A program made the position numbers and the translations under genes. Source: Bifidobacterium sp. ESL0745 (GTDB taxonomy: Bacteria > Actinomycetota > Actinomycetes > Actinomycetales > Bifidobacteriaceae). From it: DNA of 64,000 nt. The notes under the pieces are model-generated. The model ran no database searches. It saw nothing but the letters and a program-made list of their open reading frames with translations, and was not told the origin of the DNA. Below, piece after piece: positions 18,533-27,617 of the stretch. Position 1 is the stretch's first letter, and the number at the start of each line of letters is the position of its first letter. The stretch covers positions 1,612,001-1,676,000 of the forward strand of contig NZ_JAQTHX010000001.1 of NCBI RefSeq assembly GCF_029433335.1, read 5' to 3'.

Positions 18533-19018
18533 CTAGTCCTGGGTCAGTGCCGTGATGACGTCGTCCACGCTTGCGGCCTTGAGCAGGGCCGAAACGACCT
18601 CTTCCTTGCCGAGCTTGCGGGCGAGCATCGAAAGCAGCTGCAGGTGGCGCTTGCTGCCGGCATCGTCGGCCCCGACGGCGAAAAGCACCACGACTTTGGC
18701 GCCGGTGTCGTCAAGCGATTCCCACTCGATTTCGTCGTGCAGAATGGCGATGGCGATGCCGTTCTTCCTCACGGTTTCGCTGCGGCCATGGGGAATGGCG
18801 ACATGCTCGCCGATGCCGGTGGCCCCTTGCGTCTCACGCTCATAGATCGCCTTGACGAACTCGTCGACGGAGGCGATATAGCCGTTGTCGCACAGGCGCT
18901 GCGAAAGCTCGCGGAACACCGCTTCCTTGCTGTCCGCATGGAAATCGGTGACGATCGTCCCGCGGTCGAGTGCCTCATTCAGTGATAAAGTCTCCACTGC
19001 TGTTTTCCCTTCATTCAT
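18533..19018 (-). CDS. PTS fructose/mannitol-type EIIA
   Basis: A 161-residue cytoplasmic EIIA. The active His77 lies in GATGIGEHVAIPHGRSE, the canonical type-2 EIIA site. I placed the start at the ATG at 19018 (MNEGKTAVETLSLNEAL). A GTG at 18997 with GAAGGG nine bases upstream is a credible alternative because the ATG has a weak ribosome site. The frame stays open upstream through a 10-bp repeat array (NQSKPIQTNP repeats), but those residues are not part of any EIIA domain and I exclude them. The gene precedes EIIB and EIIC on the same strand. Confidence 0.88.
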   Translation of the reverse strand: MNEGKTAVETLSLNEALDRGTIVTDFHADSKEAVFRELSQRLCDNGYIASVDEFVKAIYERETQGATGIGEHVAIPHGRSETVRKNGIAIAILHDEIEWESLDDTGAKVVVLFAVGADDAGSKRHLQLLSMLARKLGKEEVVSALLKAASVDDVITALTQD

Positions 19019-19090
19019 TGGTTGCTGGTTGTTTGAATGCAAGCCGGTTGCCGGTTGCCGGTGGTTGATTGCCAGCCGGTCGGTTGTTGG

Positions 19091-19165
19091 TTTGGATTGG
19101 TTTGGATTGGTTTGGATTGGTTTGGATTGGTTTAGATTGGTTCGGATTGGTTCGGATTGGTTCGC
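19091..19165. repeat. 10-bp tandem repeat array (TTTGGATTGG)
   Basis: Four perfect copies of TTTGGATTGG (19091-19130) are followed by TTTAGATTGG and two copies of TTCGGATTGG, with a trailing partial unit. It lies in the spacer between the EIIA-like gene and the EIIA gene. Flanking sequence back to about 19025 is a looser patchwork of GGTTG/CCGGTTG words. Confidence 0.95.
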
Positions 19166-19249
19166 TGGTTGGCCGCCCGTCAAGTGATGGGCGACGTTTG
19201 GTTGGGTCGATCGCTTGCGAAAACGACGAACGTTTCGTTTTGTGTTTCA

Positions 19250-19699
19250 TCACCATCCGGAATCCCCATCAGGCCTCAGCACGTCTTCGACGTCCGAAAG
19301 CGGACCGGTAGCGATTTTTCGCATGGCCTCGTCACAGGCAAGCCGGTGGTACAGGTCCTTCAACGGCTCGATATCGGAGGCGACAGGATCGCCGGGTATC
19401 AGCGTGAAAAGCACACGGTCGACGGCTGCCGGCCCCTGCCACCCTGTACAGACCCGCTTGAGCTTGAGGAACACCATTGCGGTCTCAACCACCGAATCGC
19501 TCTGGATATGCGGATTCGCAAGGGTCGGAGCAAGCAGGGTCTCCCCTGCGTATTCGCGGCTTACCAGCAACGCGGCCACATTCTTACGTTCCGCAACCAG
19601 TCCTTTTTGCCACGCAAAGTCCGCAAACCAGGCGAACAACAACGGCTTATCACAAATGGATAAAACGTCCGACGGCTCCCATTCGATCAGGCACTTCAT
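19250..19699 (-). CDS. EIIA-2-like protein coupled to the PRD regulator
   Basis: A 149-residue protein related to fructose/mannitol-type EIIA. The region SREYAGETLLAPTLANPHIQ aligns with the EIIA-2 active site (typically ETxxxTGIGxGIAIPH), giving a candidate phospho-His64, and the flanking pattern AVDRVLFTLIPGDP fits the conserved core strand. Its ATG at 19699 overlaps the regulator stop in an ATGA arrangement, so the two are translated together and probably correspond to the EIIA domain often fused to the C-terminus of MtlR/LicR-type regulators. Role: likely sensing phosphorylation state to control the regulator rather than sugar transport. This role is inferred. Confidence 0.7.
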   Translation of the reverse strand: MKCLIEWEPSDVLSICDKPLLFAWFADFAWQKGLVAERKNVAALLVSREYAGETLLAPTLANPHIQSDSVVETAMVFLKLKRVCTGWQGPAAVDRVLFTLIPGDPVASDIEPLKDLYHRLACDEAMRKIATGPLSDVEDVLRPDGDSGW

Positions 19700-21195
19700 C
19701 GCAGCACCGCCTTTCGACGGATCGTGTCGGCCTTGCGCTCCATACGTTCCTGGTCCTCGAGGGTGAGCATGGCACTGACCACAAGTGTCGGCACGCCGAT
19801 TGTGTCCGCGAGGTTGACGGTGGAAATCACCAGGTCGACTTCCGGGTGCTCTTCAAGCGCAGTTTCCAGATCTTTGGTGGCCACCGTCATGACGATGTTA
19901 AATTGCGAGAAGCGACGCTCGATTTTCGATTGCAACAGCTGTGCAGTGCCCAATCCCGTGGTGCAGACCAAAAGGATATTGACCGGCGTCTGCTGGCTTT
20001 CCAACGCCTGTGCGAAATAGACGACGATGAAACCGACTTCCTCGTCATCGATCGCTGCCAGCCCGAAATGCTCGGCCATACGCTTTGTCGCCTGCTTGAC
20101 CACGTCGAAAAGCCGCGGATACTCCAGCCGTATCTGCTCAAGCAGGTTGTTCTTCACCTTGATGCCATTGGTGAGCCTGTTGAGCAACGGTTTCATATGC
20201 TTGGCAAGATTCGAGTAAAGCTCATCGCATTCGATGTTGCTGTAGCCGGGATCCGCTGTCACTTCGTCAATGAGATAGCGTGTGACCTCGCGCACCTTGT
20301 CGGGGATGTCCTGCGAACGCGCCAGTCCATTATCGATTCTCGATGAGGTGAGATATTGATAAAGGTAATACGTTTCGATTTCCGGAAGTTCCGTGTCGAG
20401 ATATGTATCGAGATTGCCGATGATCTTGCGGCACACATCCGCCATTTTCGGATGCTTGGCGAAATCCTCTTGCGCCTGCGCACTGAAACCGTCTTCGGCA
20501 AGCAGACCGACCTTGCGGTGCCGTTCGATCAGGATGTAAAGGTGAGTGAACAGGTTGACACTGTAAGGGTACGGAATTTCGGCGCGGGTCAGGTCCTCGA
20601 TCAGGTCGAGCTGATGGGAGACGAACGCCGCGTCGCGCTGGTGGATGCGCTGGTCGGGCTGCATGAACCTGCCGCTCTCTTCCACGTTGTCGTCGTCAAA
20701 CAGCAGATCGGTGATGGCTTTACGGACGTTTTTTTCCACGCCCGAAACCCAGACGTAGTCGTTGACGTGTTCCAACGAAAGCGCGAATCGTGAAAGGATG
20801 TCCCGCAGGGTTTTCATATCAGAGGCGATGGCGGAATCACTGATATAGAATTTCCCCCACAGCTCGCAGATACGGTAGCGTTGCGGCGAGGTCATCAACA
20901 GGCGCTTGAGCACTTCGTCCCGACGCTCGACCGGCGTGAGCTTGCCGACGCGCTCGAACCGCTTGGCATCAGCCTGCTTGTGCTCGAAATAATGGCGGTA
21001 ATTAAGCCGGTAACCACGCCCGCGCACGGATTCAACCATCACGCCCTCGCCTGAGTAGCGTTCGTTGATCTGTGAGACCAGTCGCGTCACGGTTTTGGTG
21101 GAGACGCCGAGCATGGCCGACAGTTCGGTGCCCGAAACGAATGTTCGCCGGTTCAACAGATATTCGATAAGATGCTTTTTGCTGTCAGTCGTCAT
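19696..21195 (-). CDS. PRD-containing transcriptional regulator (MtlR/BglG type)
   Basis: A 499-residue regulator of the downstream PTS genes. An N-terminal winged helix (ISxLLNRRTFVSGTELSAMLGV followed by STKTVTRLVSQINE) and a second HTH-like segment (about 85-160) are followed by two PTS regulation domains (about 180-285 and 295-395), each with conserved His residues (HLYILIERH; AEHFG). The C-terminal part is an EIIB-Gat-like domain starting VNILLVCTTGLGTAQLL. The ATG at 21195 has AAGGAGG seven bases upstream; a GTG two codons earlier is too close to the ribosome site. Phosphorylation by HPr and EII proteins would tune activity. It is the first gene of the leftward cluster. Confidence 0.9.
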   Translation of the reverse strand: MTTDSKKHLIEYLLNRRTFVSGTELSAMLGVSTKTVTRLVSQINERYSGEGVMVESVRGRGYRLNYRHYFEHKQADAKRFERVGKLTPVERRDEVLKRLLMTSPQRYRICELWGKFYISDSAIASDMKTLRDILSRFALSLEHVNDYVWVSGVEKNVRKAITDLLFDDDNVEESGRFMQPDQRIHQRDAAFVSHQLDLIEDLTRAEIPYPYSVNLFTHLYILIERHRKVGLLAEDGFSAQAQEDFAKHPKMADVCRKIIGNLDTYLDTELPEIETYYLYQYLTSSRIDNGLARSQDIPDKVREVTRYLIDEVTADPGYSNIECDELYSNLAKHMKPLLNRLTNGIKVKNNLLEQIRLEYPRLFDVVKQATKRMAEHFGLAAIDDEEVGFIVVYFAQALESQQTPVNILLVCTTGLGTAQLLQSKIERRFSQFNIVMTVATKDLETALEEHPEVDLVISTVNLADTIGVPTLVVSAMLTLEDQERMERKADTIRRKAVLR

Positions 21196-21581
21196 CGCCA
21201 CGCCTCCTTACTCGTCCGATGCTAATGAAACAGGGCGGGGAAACTCCGGCTTGACGTGCACAAGTGAGTCCGTAGCTAACGGACAATTCCCCCATAACCC
21301 AAAATGGGCATGAGGGTATATAGTAACCAATTATTTTTGGGTGAGGTGGAAGCGTAAAGGCTTTAAATCATGCGGAAAATATGATAATGCATGATTTATA
21401 TTCGACATAAACAGATATGTCTAAATAAATTGTCGAATTGTCGAATTGCGAGTCTGTCCGGCATCTGTAATGACCACTTTTTACTTACTTGCTGCCGACA
21501 GCCAGCGAGAACGGACGGGGCACGGGGTCAATTTGAGGAAAACAAAACGCGACGAGCCTGCAATCCGGGCGAAATCAGCGG
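21196..21581. other. Spacer upstream of the PTS regulator
   Basis: About 385 bases without a gene, between two minus-strand genes. A possible regulator promoter on the minus strand is TTTACG and AATAAT separated by 17 bp (around 21327-21356). The leftmost 180 bases towards the MFS gene end are AT-rich and carry nothing I recognise. Confidence 0.35.
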
Positions 21582-23000
21582 TCAGACTTCGACCTGCTGC
21601 ATTTCCACCTTAGGATCCTTGCGAATCTTGATGGAGATTAATGTAATGCATAGCGCCACCAGTGCAAGCACAATCACCAGGCCGAAGGCGTTGGTCGCGC
21701 CCGCCGCGGACGCCGCCTTGGCATCGTGTGGAATGTGGGCCTCGCTCAACGAAAGCGACGCCGAAAGCACCGTGGTCCCCAGCGACCCGGCGTACTGCTG
21801 CAGCACATTGAACAGCGAGTTGAAATCGGTCTGCTGCTCTCCCGAAACGAATTTGCTGGCATCCGACATCGTGTTGCCGTAACCGAAGTTGAAGCCGGCG
21901 CGCATGAACATATAGAGCAGCGTCAGAATCACGACGGTCGCCTTGCCAGTCAAGGCCCATAGGGCGCTCGCGCCGATAATCAGCGAGATATTGGAGACCA
22001 GCAGCACCAGCGTCGGGCCGCGGCGGTCGTAAAGCCTGCCGACGAACGGGGCGATGAATGCGCCGAGCAACGAGCCGGGCAGCAGCATCAAGCCGGCGGC
22101 CAGCGAATTGATGCCAAGGAAGTTCTCGGCGAAAACCGGCAGCAGGAACGAGCTGCCGATGTTGATGAACTGCAGGATGGAATAGTTGGCGCCACGAAGG
22201 GCCACGATCGGCTTCTTGAACAGGCGCAGGTTGAGCAGCGGGGACTTGAAGCTCAGGCACCGCCAGACGAACAGCGCCAGCAGGACCGCCGCCACGCAGA
22301 TGGCGATGCCGACCTTGTACGACCAACCGCCGTTGGCGCCAAACTGGTCGAAAATTTCGGTGAAGCTCAACATGAAGAAGCTCAGCAGCACCAGCCCGAT
22401 GCCGTCGAAGGATTCGCTCGCCCCTTCGGCCTTAAGCCTCAGATTGCCTTCGCCAAGTGCCCAGGCCACGACAAGCAGCGGCAAGGTGAATACGAAGATG
22501 ATGCGCCAAGAGAAGTAGTAATTGATCAGACCGCCGTAGGTGGGCCCGAGCGCGGGTGCGAACGACGTGACCATATTGGCGACGCCGATGTAGGCGCCGC
22601 GTCGGCTCACCGGAACAAGGGAAAGGATGACGTGGATCATCAACGGCGTGGAGACGCCGGTGGCCGCGGCCTGAAGCAGGCGGCCGAGCAGCAACAGCCA
22701 GTAATTCAGGGGCAGGCAGCACAGCACCGTACCGACAAGGCTGACGATAACGGCGCAACGGAAGAGCAGACGAGCGTCGAAACGCTTGAGCAGGAACGAT
22801 GACGTGCTCATGACGATGGTGACCATCAACAGGTAGCCGGAAGTCAGCAGCTGGATGGTCGAAAGCGGCAGGCCGAATTCGCGGGTCATCGTCGGGAAAG
22901 TGACGTTCAGCGAGGTCTCCGTAAGGATACCGGTGAATGAAAGCAGGGCCGCCGCGGCGATGGATAGTTTTGTCTGTGTGGAAACACGTTCTTCTTGCAA
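21582..23000 (-). CDS. MFS multidrug exporter, DHA2-like
   Basis: A 472-residue transporter with about 14 hydrophobic segments, as in the DHA2 drug:H+ antiporter family. Motifs include LTETSLNVTFPTMTREFGL in helix 1 and the long helix 5 motif APALGPTYGGLINYYFSWR. The start codon is TTG at 23000, with GAGG about ten bases upstream; no ATG or GTG is available before helix 1. It resembles the MFS protein at 56966-58393, and both share the opening 'TxETxxNVTFPTxxxEFG', so they are paralogues. It is transcribed away from the SDR gene. The exported compound is unknown. Confidence 0.85.
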   Translation of the reverse strand: MQEERVSTQTKLSIAAAALLSFTGILTETSLNVTFPTMTREFGLPLSTIQLLTSGYLLMVTIVMSTSSFLLKRFDARLLFRCAVIVSLVGTVLCCLPLNYWLLLLGRLLQAAATGVSTPLMIHVILSLVPVSRRGAYIGVANMVTSFAPALGPTYGGLINYYFSWRIIFVFTLPLLVVAWALGEGNLRLKAEGASESFDGIGLVLLSFFMLSFTEIFDQFGANGGWSYKVGIAICVAAVLLALFVWRCLSFKSPLLNLRLFKKPIVALRGANYSILQFINIGSSFLLPVFAENFLGINSLAAGLMLLPGSLLGAFIAPFVGRLYDRRGPTLVLLVSNISLIIGASALWALTGKATVVILTLLYMFMRAGFNFGYGNTMSDASKFVSGEQQTDFNSLFNVLQQYAGSLGTTVLSASLSLSEAHIPHDAKAASAAGATNAFGLVIVLALVALCITLISIKIRKDPKVEMQQVEV

Positions 23001-23384
23001 ATTCGTTAAACCTCAACATACTTCTGCCGCAATTTGGCATTGAAGGGTGTGACAAATAGTCGGCGCGTCCCGACCCCCCGAACGCGCAACTTATCCATTA
23101 TACGCCAAGTATCGTTATCACTTCAAAACATTTGTGTGTTCAATGAGGCTAATGAAGTCTGAGAGGCGACACACATTCCCGACTTTTACCCGCAGACATT
23201 CCGGTAGGATTCAAAAACGCTTTGGAAATTTTAAAAATATCAAAAATACTGATAGTTCATTTAAAAGAACAATCCATTATCGGAAAGCATCAATCAATTT
23301 GCGCAAAATTATGATAATTGGATATAAAAATTCCTCAAGTGATAGACTAAATGTGCAATAACCATACAATGAGGAGGTTAGATC
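23001..23384. other. Divergent promoter region (MFS and SDR genes)
   Basis: An AT-rich intergenic stretch of about 380 bases between divergently transcribed genes. It should contain both promoters. The plus-strand leader ends in the strong ribosome site AATGAGGAGG before the SDR start. I see no convincing operator. Confidence 0.4.
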
Positions 23385-24128
23385 ATGGTAGATCGTCTTG
23401 ATGGCAAAGTCGCATTGATTACCGGAGGCGCTTCCGGAATCGGACTTGCCATCGCCAAGAAATTCGTCGACGAGGGCGCACAAGTGGCACTTGCCGATAT
23501 CAATGCAGATACCGGCGAAAAAATCGCGGCACAGATCGGCGACAATGCGATGTTCGTCACGCTCGACGTGACCCAGGAAGACCAGTGGGAGGCGGCGTTC
23601 AAGGCCGTTATCGCAAGGTTCGGCAAGGTCAACGTCGTAGTCAACAACGCCGGTATCGCCATCGGCAATAACATCGAGGACATCCCGCTTGAACAGTGGA
23701 ACAAGGTCGTGGCCATCAACGGCACCGGCATGATGCTCGGAACCAAACACGGCATCCGAAACATCAAGAACTACGGCGGCGGTTCGATCATCAACATGGA
23801 CTCGATCGAAGGCTTCATCGGCGAATCATTCAACCTCGCCTACGACTTCACCAAGGGTGGCGTGCGCATCATGAGCAAGTCCGCGGCGCTGTACTGTGCG
23901 GAGAAGAAGTACGACATCCGCGTCAACACCATCCATCCCGGATACATCCACACCCCTATGGTCGACGTCACTCCCGATTTGGTGAAACTTGAGGAAGCGA
24001 AGACCCCGTTGGGTCACCTCGGCGACCCGAATGACATCGCCTACATGGCTGTTTTCCTGGCCAGCGACGAGTCCAAGTTCGCAACCGGTTCCGAATTCGT
24101 GGTCGATGGCGGCTACATCGCTCAATGA
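23385..24128 (+). CDS. Short-chain dehydrogenase/reductase
   Basis: A 247-residue NAD(P)-dependent oxidoreductase of classical SDR type. The cofactor motif TGGASGIG (13-20) and NNAG (87-90) are present, and the catalytic residues are Ser140, Tyr153 and Lys157 (YDFTK). An acidic residue after the second strand (ADINADTG, Asp38) favours NAD over NADP. The C-terminal signature GSEFVVDGGYIAQ is typical of tetrameric SDRs. The ATG at 23385 follows GAGGAGGTTAGATC. It stands alone before a strong hairpin. Substrate is not determinable; alcohols, hydroxysteroids or sugars are all used by this family. Confidence 0.88.
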   Translation: MVDRLDGKVALITGGASGIGLAIAKKFVDEGAQVALADINADTGEKIAAQIGDNAMFVTLDVTQEDQWEAAFKAVIARFGKVNVVVNNAGIAIGNNIEDIPLEQWNKVVAINGTGMMLGTKHGIRNIKNYGGGSIINMDSIEGFIGESFNLAYDFTKGGVRIMSKSAALYCAEKKYDIRVNTIHPGYIHTPMVDVTPDLVKLEEAKTPLGHLGDPNDIAYMAVFLASDESKFATGSEFVVDGGYIAQ

Positions 24129-24160
24129 TTGTGGTTTGAAATCACTGTTTCACTGTTGTC

Positions 24161-24201
24161 GCGGAACCCTACCGCAGCTTTCCGTTACGGTAGGGTTCCG
24201 C
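24161..24201. terminator. 14-bp perfect hairpin after the SDR gene
   Basis: GCGGAACCCTACCG (24161-24174) pairs perfectly with CGGTAGGGTTCCGC (24188-24201). There is little T-run after it. It lies 33 bases after the SDR stop in a convergent spacer and is probably its terminator. Confidence 0.7.
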
Positions 24202-24286
24202 ATATCTCATGGCAGAAAACCGATTTTAAAGCCAAGAATTCCGGTTTATCACTCTTCGAGGCAGAAACGCCCTAGTTCGGATACGA

Positions 24287-24325
24287 AAAATCCCGCCTGC
24301 ACGATTTGACATGCGGCGGGATTTT
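24287..24325. terminator. Bidirectional terminator after rplI
   Basis: AAAATCCCGCC (24287-24297) and GGCGGGATTTT (24315-24325) form an 11-bp stem with A/T-rich ends on both sides, so it can terminate both the leftward ribosomal-protein transcript and any read-through from the SDR gene. Confidence 0.8.
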
Positions 24326-24374
24326 CCTTGCTTAAGCTTGCGGTTTCTAAACCGCTATACATACAAACCGAAAA

Positions 24375-24821
24375 TTACTCGGCGACGACCTTGACGGTGA
24401 AGTTCGCGGAGATTTCGGGGTGCAGGGCCACGGTGGCGGGGAATTCGCCGGTGGTCTTGATGGTCTCGACTTTGATCGCCTTCGGATCGACAGCAGCCTT
24501 GGACTCAAGAGCGGAAGCGATGTCCATGGTGGAAATGCCACCGAACAGCTTGCCGGACTCGGAAACCTTGGCGCTCAATTCGACAACGGTGCCGTCGATG
24601 GCGGTCTTGGCGGCCACGGCGTCCTCACGGGTGGCCACGGACTTGGCGAGCCTTGCGCGCTTCATCGCTTCAATCTGGGAAGCGGCACCCTTGCTCCACG
24701 CGAAGGCGAGGCCTTGCGGAATCAGGTAGTTGCGTGCATAGCCGGACTTGACCTCGACGACGTCACCGGAGTGACCGAGGTTCGGAACGGACTTGGTAAG
24801 AATAACCTTAGTTTCAGCCAT
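24375..24821 (-). CDS. rplI: 50S ribosomal protein bL9
   Basis: A 148-residue ribosomal protein. The N-terminal RNA-binding domain shows the bL9 signature: [34 protein letters not shown], with the long connecting helix and the C-terminal domain ([16 protein letters not shown]). Start MAETKVILT at 24821 has a GGAGG-type site. It is the last gene of the rpsF-ssb-rpsR-rplI operon, 15 bases after rpsR, and ends at a hairpin terminator. Confidence 0.97.
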   Translation of the reverse strand: MAETKVILTKSVPNLGHSGDVVEVKSGYARNYLIPQGLAFAWSKGAASQIEAMKRARLAKSVATREDAVAAKTAIDGTVVELSAKVSESGKLFGGISTMDIASALESKAAVDPKAIKVETIKTTGEFPATVALHPEISANFTVKVVAE

Positions 24822-24836
24822 TGTTCTTGCCTCCTA

Positions 24837-25085
24837 TCAGCGGCCGTTGGTGGCGTACGGCAGCAGAGCCATCTCGCGCGCGTTCTTGATGGCGCGAGAA
24901 ATCTCACGCTGCTCCTGAATACTCACGCCGGTGATGCGACGCGAACGGATCTTGCCGCGATCGGAGATGAACTTGCGCAGCAACGCAGTGTCCTTGTAAT
25001 CAATCTCGGTGATCTTCGCAGCCTTCAGCGGGTTCGGCTTTTTCTTAAACGGCTTGACTGGTGGTTTTGGCCTTTTACGTGACAT
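24837..25085 (-). CDS. rpsR: 30S ribosomal protein bS18
   Basis: An 82-residue ribosomal protein with the bS18 core [19 protein letters not shown] followed by [31 protein letters not shown]. The Lys/Pro-rich N-terminus ([19 protein letters not shown]) is typical of actinobacterial S18. It partners bS6 on the 30S platform, and rpsF is encoded in the same operon. Confidence 0.97.
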   Translation of the reverse strand: MSRKRPKPPVKPFKKKPNPLKAAKITEIDYKDTALLRKFISDRGKIRSRRITGVSIQEQREISRAIKNAREMALLPYATNGR

Positions 25086-25172
25086 ATCAATGTCTCCTTA
25101 ACACTTGTTTAAAACGTCTATATCTTGCTTTTGAACTTTACTGGCACGCTAACGTGCCTGGAAACGTTACCG

Positions 25173-25835
25173 CTAGAACTCCGGCTCATCGGAACCCGCG
25201 CCGAAATCGGAACTGGCTCCAAAGGTCGAGAATTCGTCGCCGGAATTCGCGGAACTGCTCCACGGATCGGTTCCGGTAGCCTGGGATTGGCCGCCTTGCT
25301 GTTGCGGCGCGGCCGATGCGCCACCGGAGTAGCCTGCGCCACCCTGATAGCCGCCATTGCCACCGGCACTGTAACCGCCACCGCTATAACCGCCGCCATT
25401 GTTGGAGCCGCCGTTATAGCCTCCGTTGTTGCGGGAACCACCCTGGAACCCGCCATTGGAAGAAGCGGAGGACTGGCGCTGCACCTGTGCGGTGGCATAG
25501 CGAAGGGACGGTCCGATCTCGTCGACCGTCATCTCCACGACTGTGCGGTTGCTCCCGTCATTGGCGGTGTACGAACGCTGCTGCAAACGGCCCTGCGCAA
25601 TCACGCGCATGCCCTTGGAAAGCGACGACGCACAATGATCCGCCATATCCCGCCACGCCGAACAACGCATAAAGAGGGCGTTGCCGTCCTCCCACTGGTT
25701 CGTCTGACGATTGAACGTACGCGGCGTCGAAGCAATCGTGAAACTCGCCACCGATGCCCCGCTGCCGATCGTGCGCAGCTCCGGGTCGGCGGTCAGGTTG
25801 CCGACGATCGTGATAACCGTATCTCCTGCTGCCAT
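25173..25835 (-). CDS. ssb: Single-stranded DNA-binding protein
   Basis: A 220-residue SSB. The N-terminal OB fold (about 1-115) shows [33 protein letters not shown] and [16 protein letters not shown] long Gly/Asn/Ser-rich linker with repeated GGxSGGGYSxGG follows. The C-terminal tip is DEPEF, a weaker version of the canonical acidic tip that recruits partner proteins. It sits between rpsF and rpsR in the conserved operon and would protect single strands in replication and repair. Confidence 0.95.
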   Translation of the reverse strand: MAAGDTVITIVGNLTADPELRTIGSGASVASFTIASTPRTFNRQTNQWEDGNALFMRCSAWRDMADHCASSLSKGMRVIAQGRLQQRSYTANDGSNRTVVEMTVDEIGPSLRYATAQVQRQSSASSNGGFQGGSRNNGGYNGGSNNGGGYSGGGYSAGGNGGYQGGAGYSGGASAAPQQQGGQSQATGTDPWSSSANSGDEFSTFGASSDFGAGSDEPEF

Positions 25836-25930
25836 GACGTGCCTTCCTCAACAGTTTTTGGCGTTCTCTCTATGATTCAGAGAGAAGCAAAAAGCAAATA
25901 GACTAAATTTTAATATTTCCCAATACGGGC

Positions 25931-26227
25931 TTACTTGACATCCTTGCGAAGAATCTTCGTGCGAATGACGGACTCGTTCAGGTTCAGGACGCGGTCCAGC
26001 TCATCGTTTGTTGCCGGCTCGCAGCTGTAGTTGACCACGACGTAGTTGCCTTCGGTCTTGCCATCGATCTCATAGGCAAGCTTGCGGCGTCCCCAGATAT
26101 CAGGGTCGGAAACGGAACCGCCCTCTTTGGTGACGATTTCCATGTACTCATCGGTCAGCTTCTTCAGGGCTCGTTCGTCAAGCTCCGGATCGGCGATGAA
26201 CATCAGTTCATATTTGTGTGCAGACAT
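25931..26227 (-). CDS. rpsF: 30S ribosomal protein bS6
   Basis: A 98-residue protein with the bS6 pattern: HKYELMFIADPELDERALKKL, GRRKLAYEIDGKTEGNYVVVNY and a C-terminal RTKILRKDVK. The start MSAHKYELMF at 26227 has CGAAGGAGGTGGGTG upstream; a longer in-frame extension lacks a ribosome site. First gene of the rpsF-ssb-rpsR-rplI operon. The leader contains a small hairpin (CGCGGAAAGACCGCGG), which might be part of an S6:S18 autoregulatory site, though I cannot confirm that structure. Confidence 0.96.
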   Translation of the reverse strand: MSAHKYELMFIADPELDERALKKLTDEYMEIVTKEGGSVSDPDIWGRRKLAYEIDGKTEGNYVVVNYSCEPATNDELDRVLNLNESVIRTKILRKDVK

Positions 26228-26496
26228 CACCCACCTCCTTCGGACTAAAGTCGGCCGCGGTCTTTCCGCGACAGGAGTGTGTATGCGTGCCATCTCAAGG
26301 CGCAAAACCCGCGCCAGACATAGCTTTTCTATATTACGGGCGGGTTGCGACAGAGAATCGGAATTCCTGTTGAAATCAAGAAACGAAATCGGGAGAAAAC
26401 ATTCCCCCCAATTCGGGCATCCACCGACGCTTACTGCAAACCACAGATCTAGTCAACCTAATTGTCACAACTTAACACAATCAAACCATGAGAGTA
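26228..26496. other. Leader of the rpsF operon
   Basis: About 270 bases between the lipoprotein stop and rpsF. It should hold the rpsF promoter and 5' leader, including the hairpin CGCGG-AAAGA-CCGCG around 26256-26271. Nothing else is recognisable. Confidence 0.35.
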
Positions 26497-27555
26497 TCAG
26501 CTATCGATCTTCACTCCCTTGGAGTCAGGGCCATCGAACGACGGCATAGTAAATGATTGTCCTTTACTCAGCATCTGAAGAGCATAAGTACGATCATCCT
26601 CGCTCTTGTCTTTGCTATTGTAGAACCCATAGAATGTCTTATCGTACACGGGATAGGCTCCACTGGCACCAGCAAATCCCATCACCCGATCTCCCTGTTT
26701 CCACTTAGGAGTGTCATAAAAGGCTTGGCCTTTTCTGCATATGCCACTGTCAGGGCACTCGTCTCCCTCCTTATTAGTAAACATTCCGTAACTATGGTGA
26801 TCGGTATCCTTTTTGTCGCCATCATCTTCACGTAGCTTGCCATCATGTGTAAAAAGCAACTGATTAGCAGTAAAATGCAACGTCTCATAGGTTGTCGTAT
26901 TGCCAGTGTCATCGGTAGTAATGGACAGACTAAAAGGTTGTGGCTCCGGATTCTTGAATTTGCTCATCTCAATATTGGTCAGTGAGACTTTCAAATCAGA
27001 CAGTTCTCGTTTACAACCGGGATCGGCAGCACTTGCCTCGTAATGGGCCCCATACAGGTCATAGTCCTGCTGATCTCCAACGGCAACACACGCCTTTTCG
27101 TTTGGATCATTTATCTCCCGCTCAAGACTCTGTATAGTCTTATTGACATCATCCTCACGCTTTTTGTTTTGTTGAGCGAACTCTTCACGTGCCGAACTTT
27201 TCAACTTAGGCAGCAGCTCATTATCACTCATGCCACGAAGACTTGCATATGTGAACTCAGAGGGATTGACATCATAAGTCGTCACCTTCCCTTTTTCGAA
27301 TACCAGTACCACTCGTATAAACGAGTTCTTGGTCGGCTTGTCGCCAATGAACCAGATAGATCGCCCACTGTTAAGATACTTGGACAGGACGGTCGGTTTC
27401 ATCGGCTTCTCTTGCTTCTGTTGAGATGATGTAGTAGGACTCTTTGTTCCATCGCTCTGCGATGTATTTTTTGTCTGTCCACAAGCAGACAATCCCATCA
27501 GCAATGCCACACCGCAAATCGCCACCATGATTTTTCTAACGCGAAAACCTTTCAT
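26497..27555 (-). CDS. Putative lipoprotein of unknown function
   Basis: A 352-residue secreted lipoprotein. The start MKGFRVRKIMVAICGVALLM at 27555 has GAGAGG upstream, and the lipobox LSAC places lipidation at Cys25. A Ser/Thr/Lys/Gln linker (about 28-50) precedes a folded domain with several aromatic strands (SIWFIGDKPTKNSFIRVVLVF, FSLSITTDDTGNTTTYE) and four cysteines outside the lipobox that may form disulfides. I do not recognise a family. Upstream on the same strand lies a decayed zinc-ribbon gene, and zinc-ribbon proteins and lipoproteins of this style are often neighbours in bifidobacteria (from memory, not tested). Confidence 0.75.
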   Translation of the reverse strand: MKGFRVRKIMVAICGVALLMGLSACGQTKNTSQSDGTKSPTTSSQQKQEKPMKPTVLSKYLNSGRSIWFIGDKPTKNSFIRVVLVFEKGKVTTYDVNPSEFTYASLRGMSDNELLPKLKSSAREEFAQQNKKREDDVNKTIQSLEREINDPNEKACVAVGDQQDYDLYGAHYEASAADPGCKRELSDLKVSLTNIEMSKFKNPEPQPFSLSITTDDTGNTTTYETLHFTANQLLFTHDGKLREDDGDKKDTDHHSYGMFTNKEGDECPDSGICRKGQAFYDTPKWKQGDRVMGFAGASGAYPVYDKTFYGFYNSKDKSEDDRTYALQMLSKGQSFTMPSFDGPDSKGVKIDS

Positions 27556-27617
27556 AAATCCTCTCTTCTCAACTATCGGATTCTTTTCGTTAACCAGTCT
27601 ATCCCCGGGATCCAAAG

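Noticed and set aside
19019-19183. Extending EIIA upstream through the 10-bp repeats
   Set aside because: The added residues are repeat translation, absent from EIIA domains, and start sites nearer the domain exist.
26228-26340. Firm call of an S6:S18-binding leader RNA upstream of rpsF
   Set aside because: A hairpin is present but I cannot fold or align the leader with the known motif well enough.
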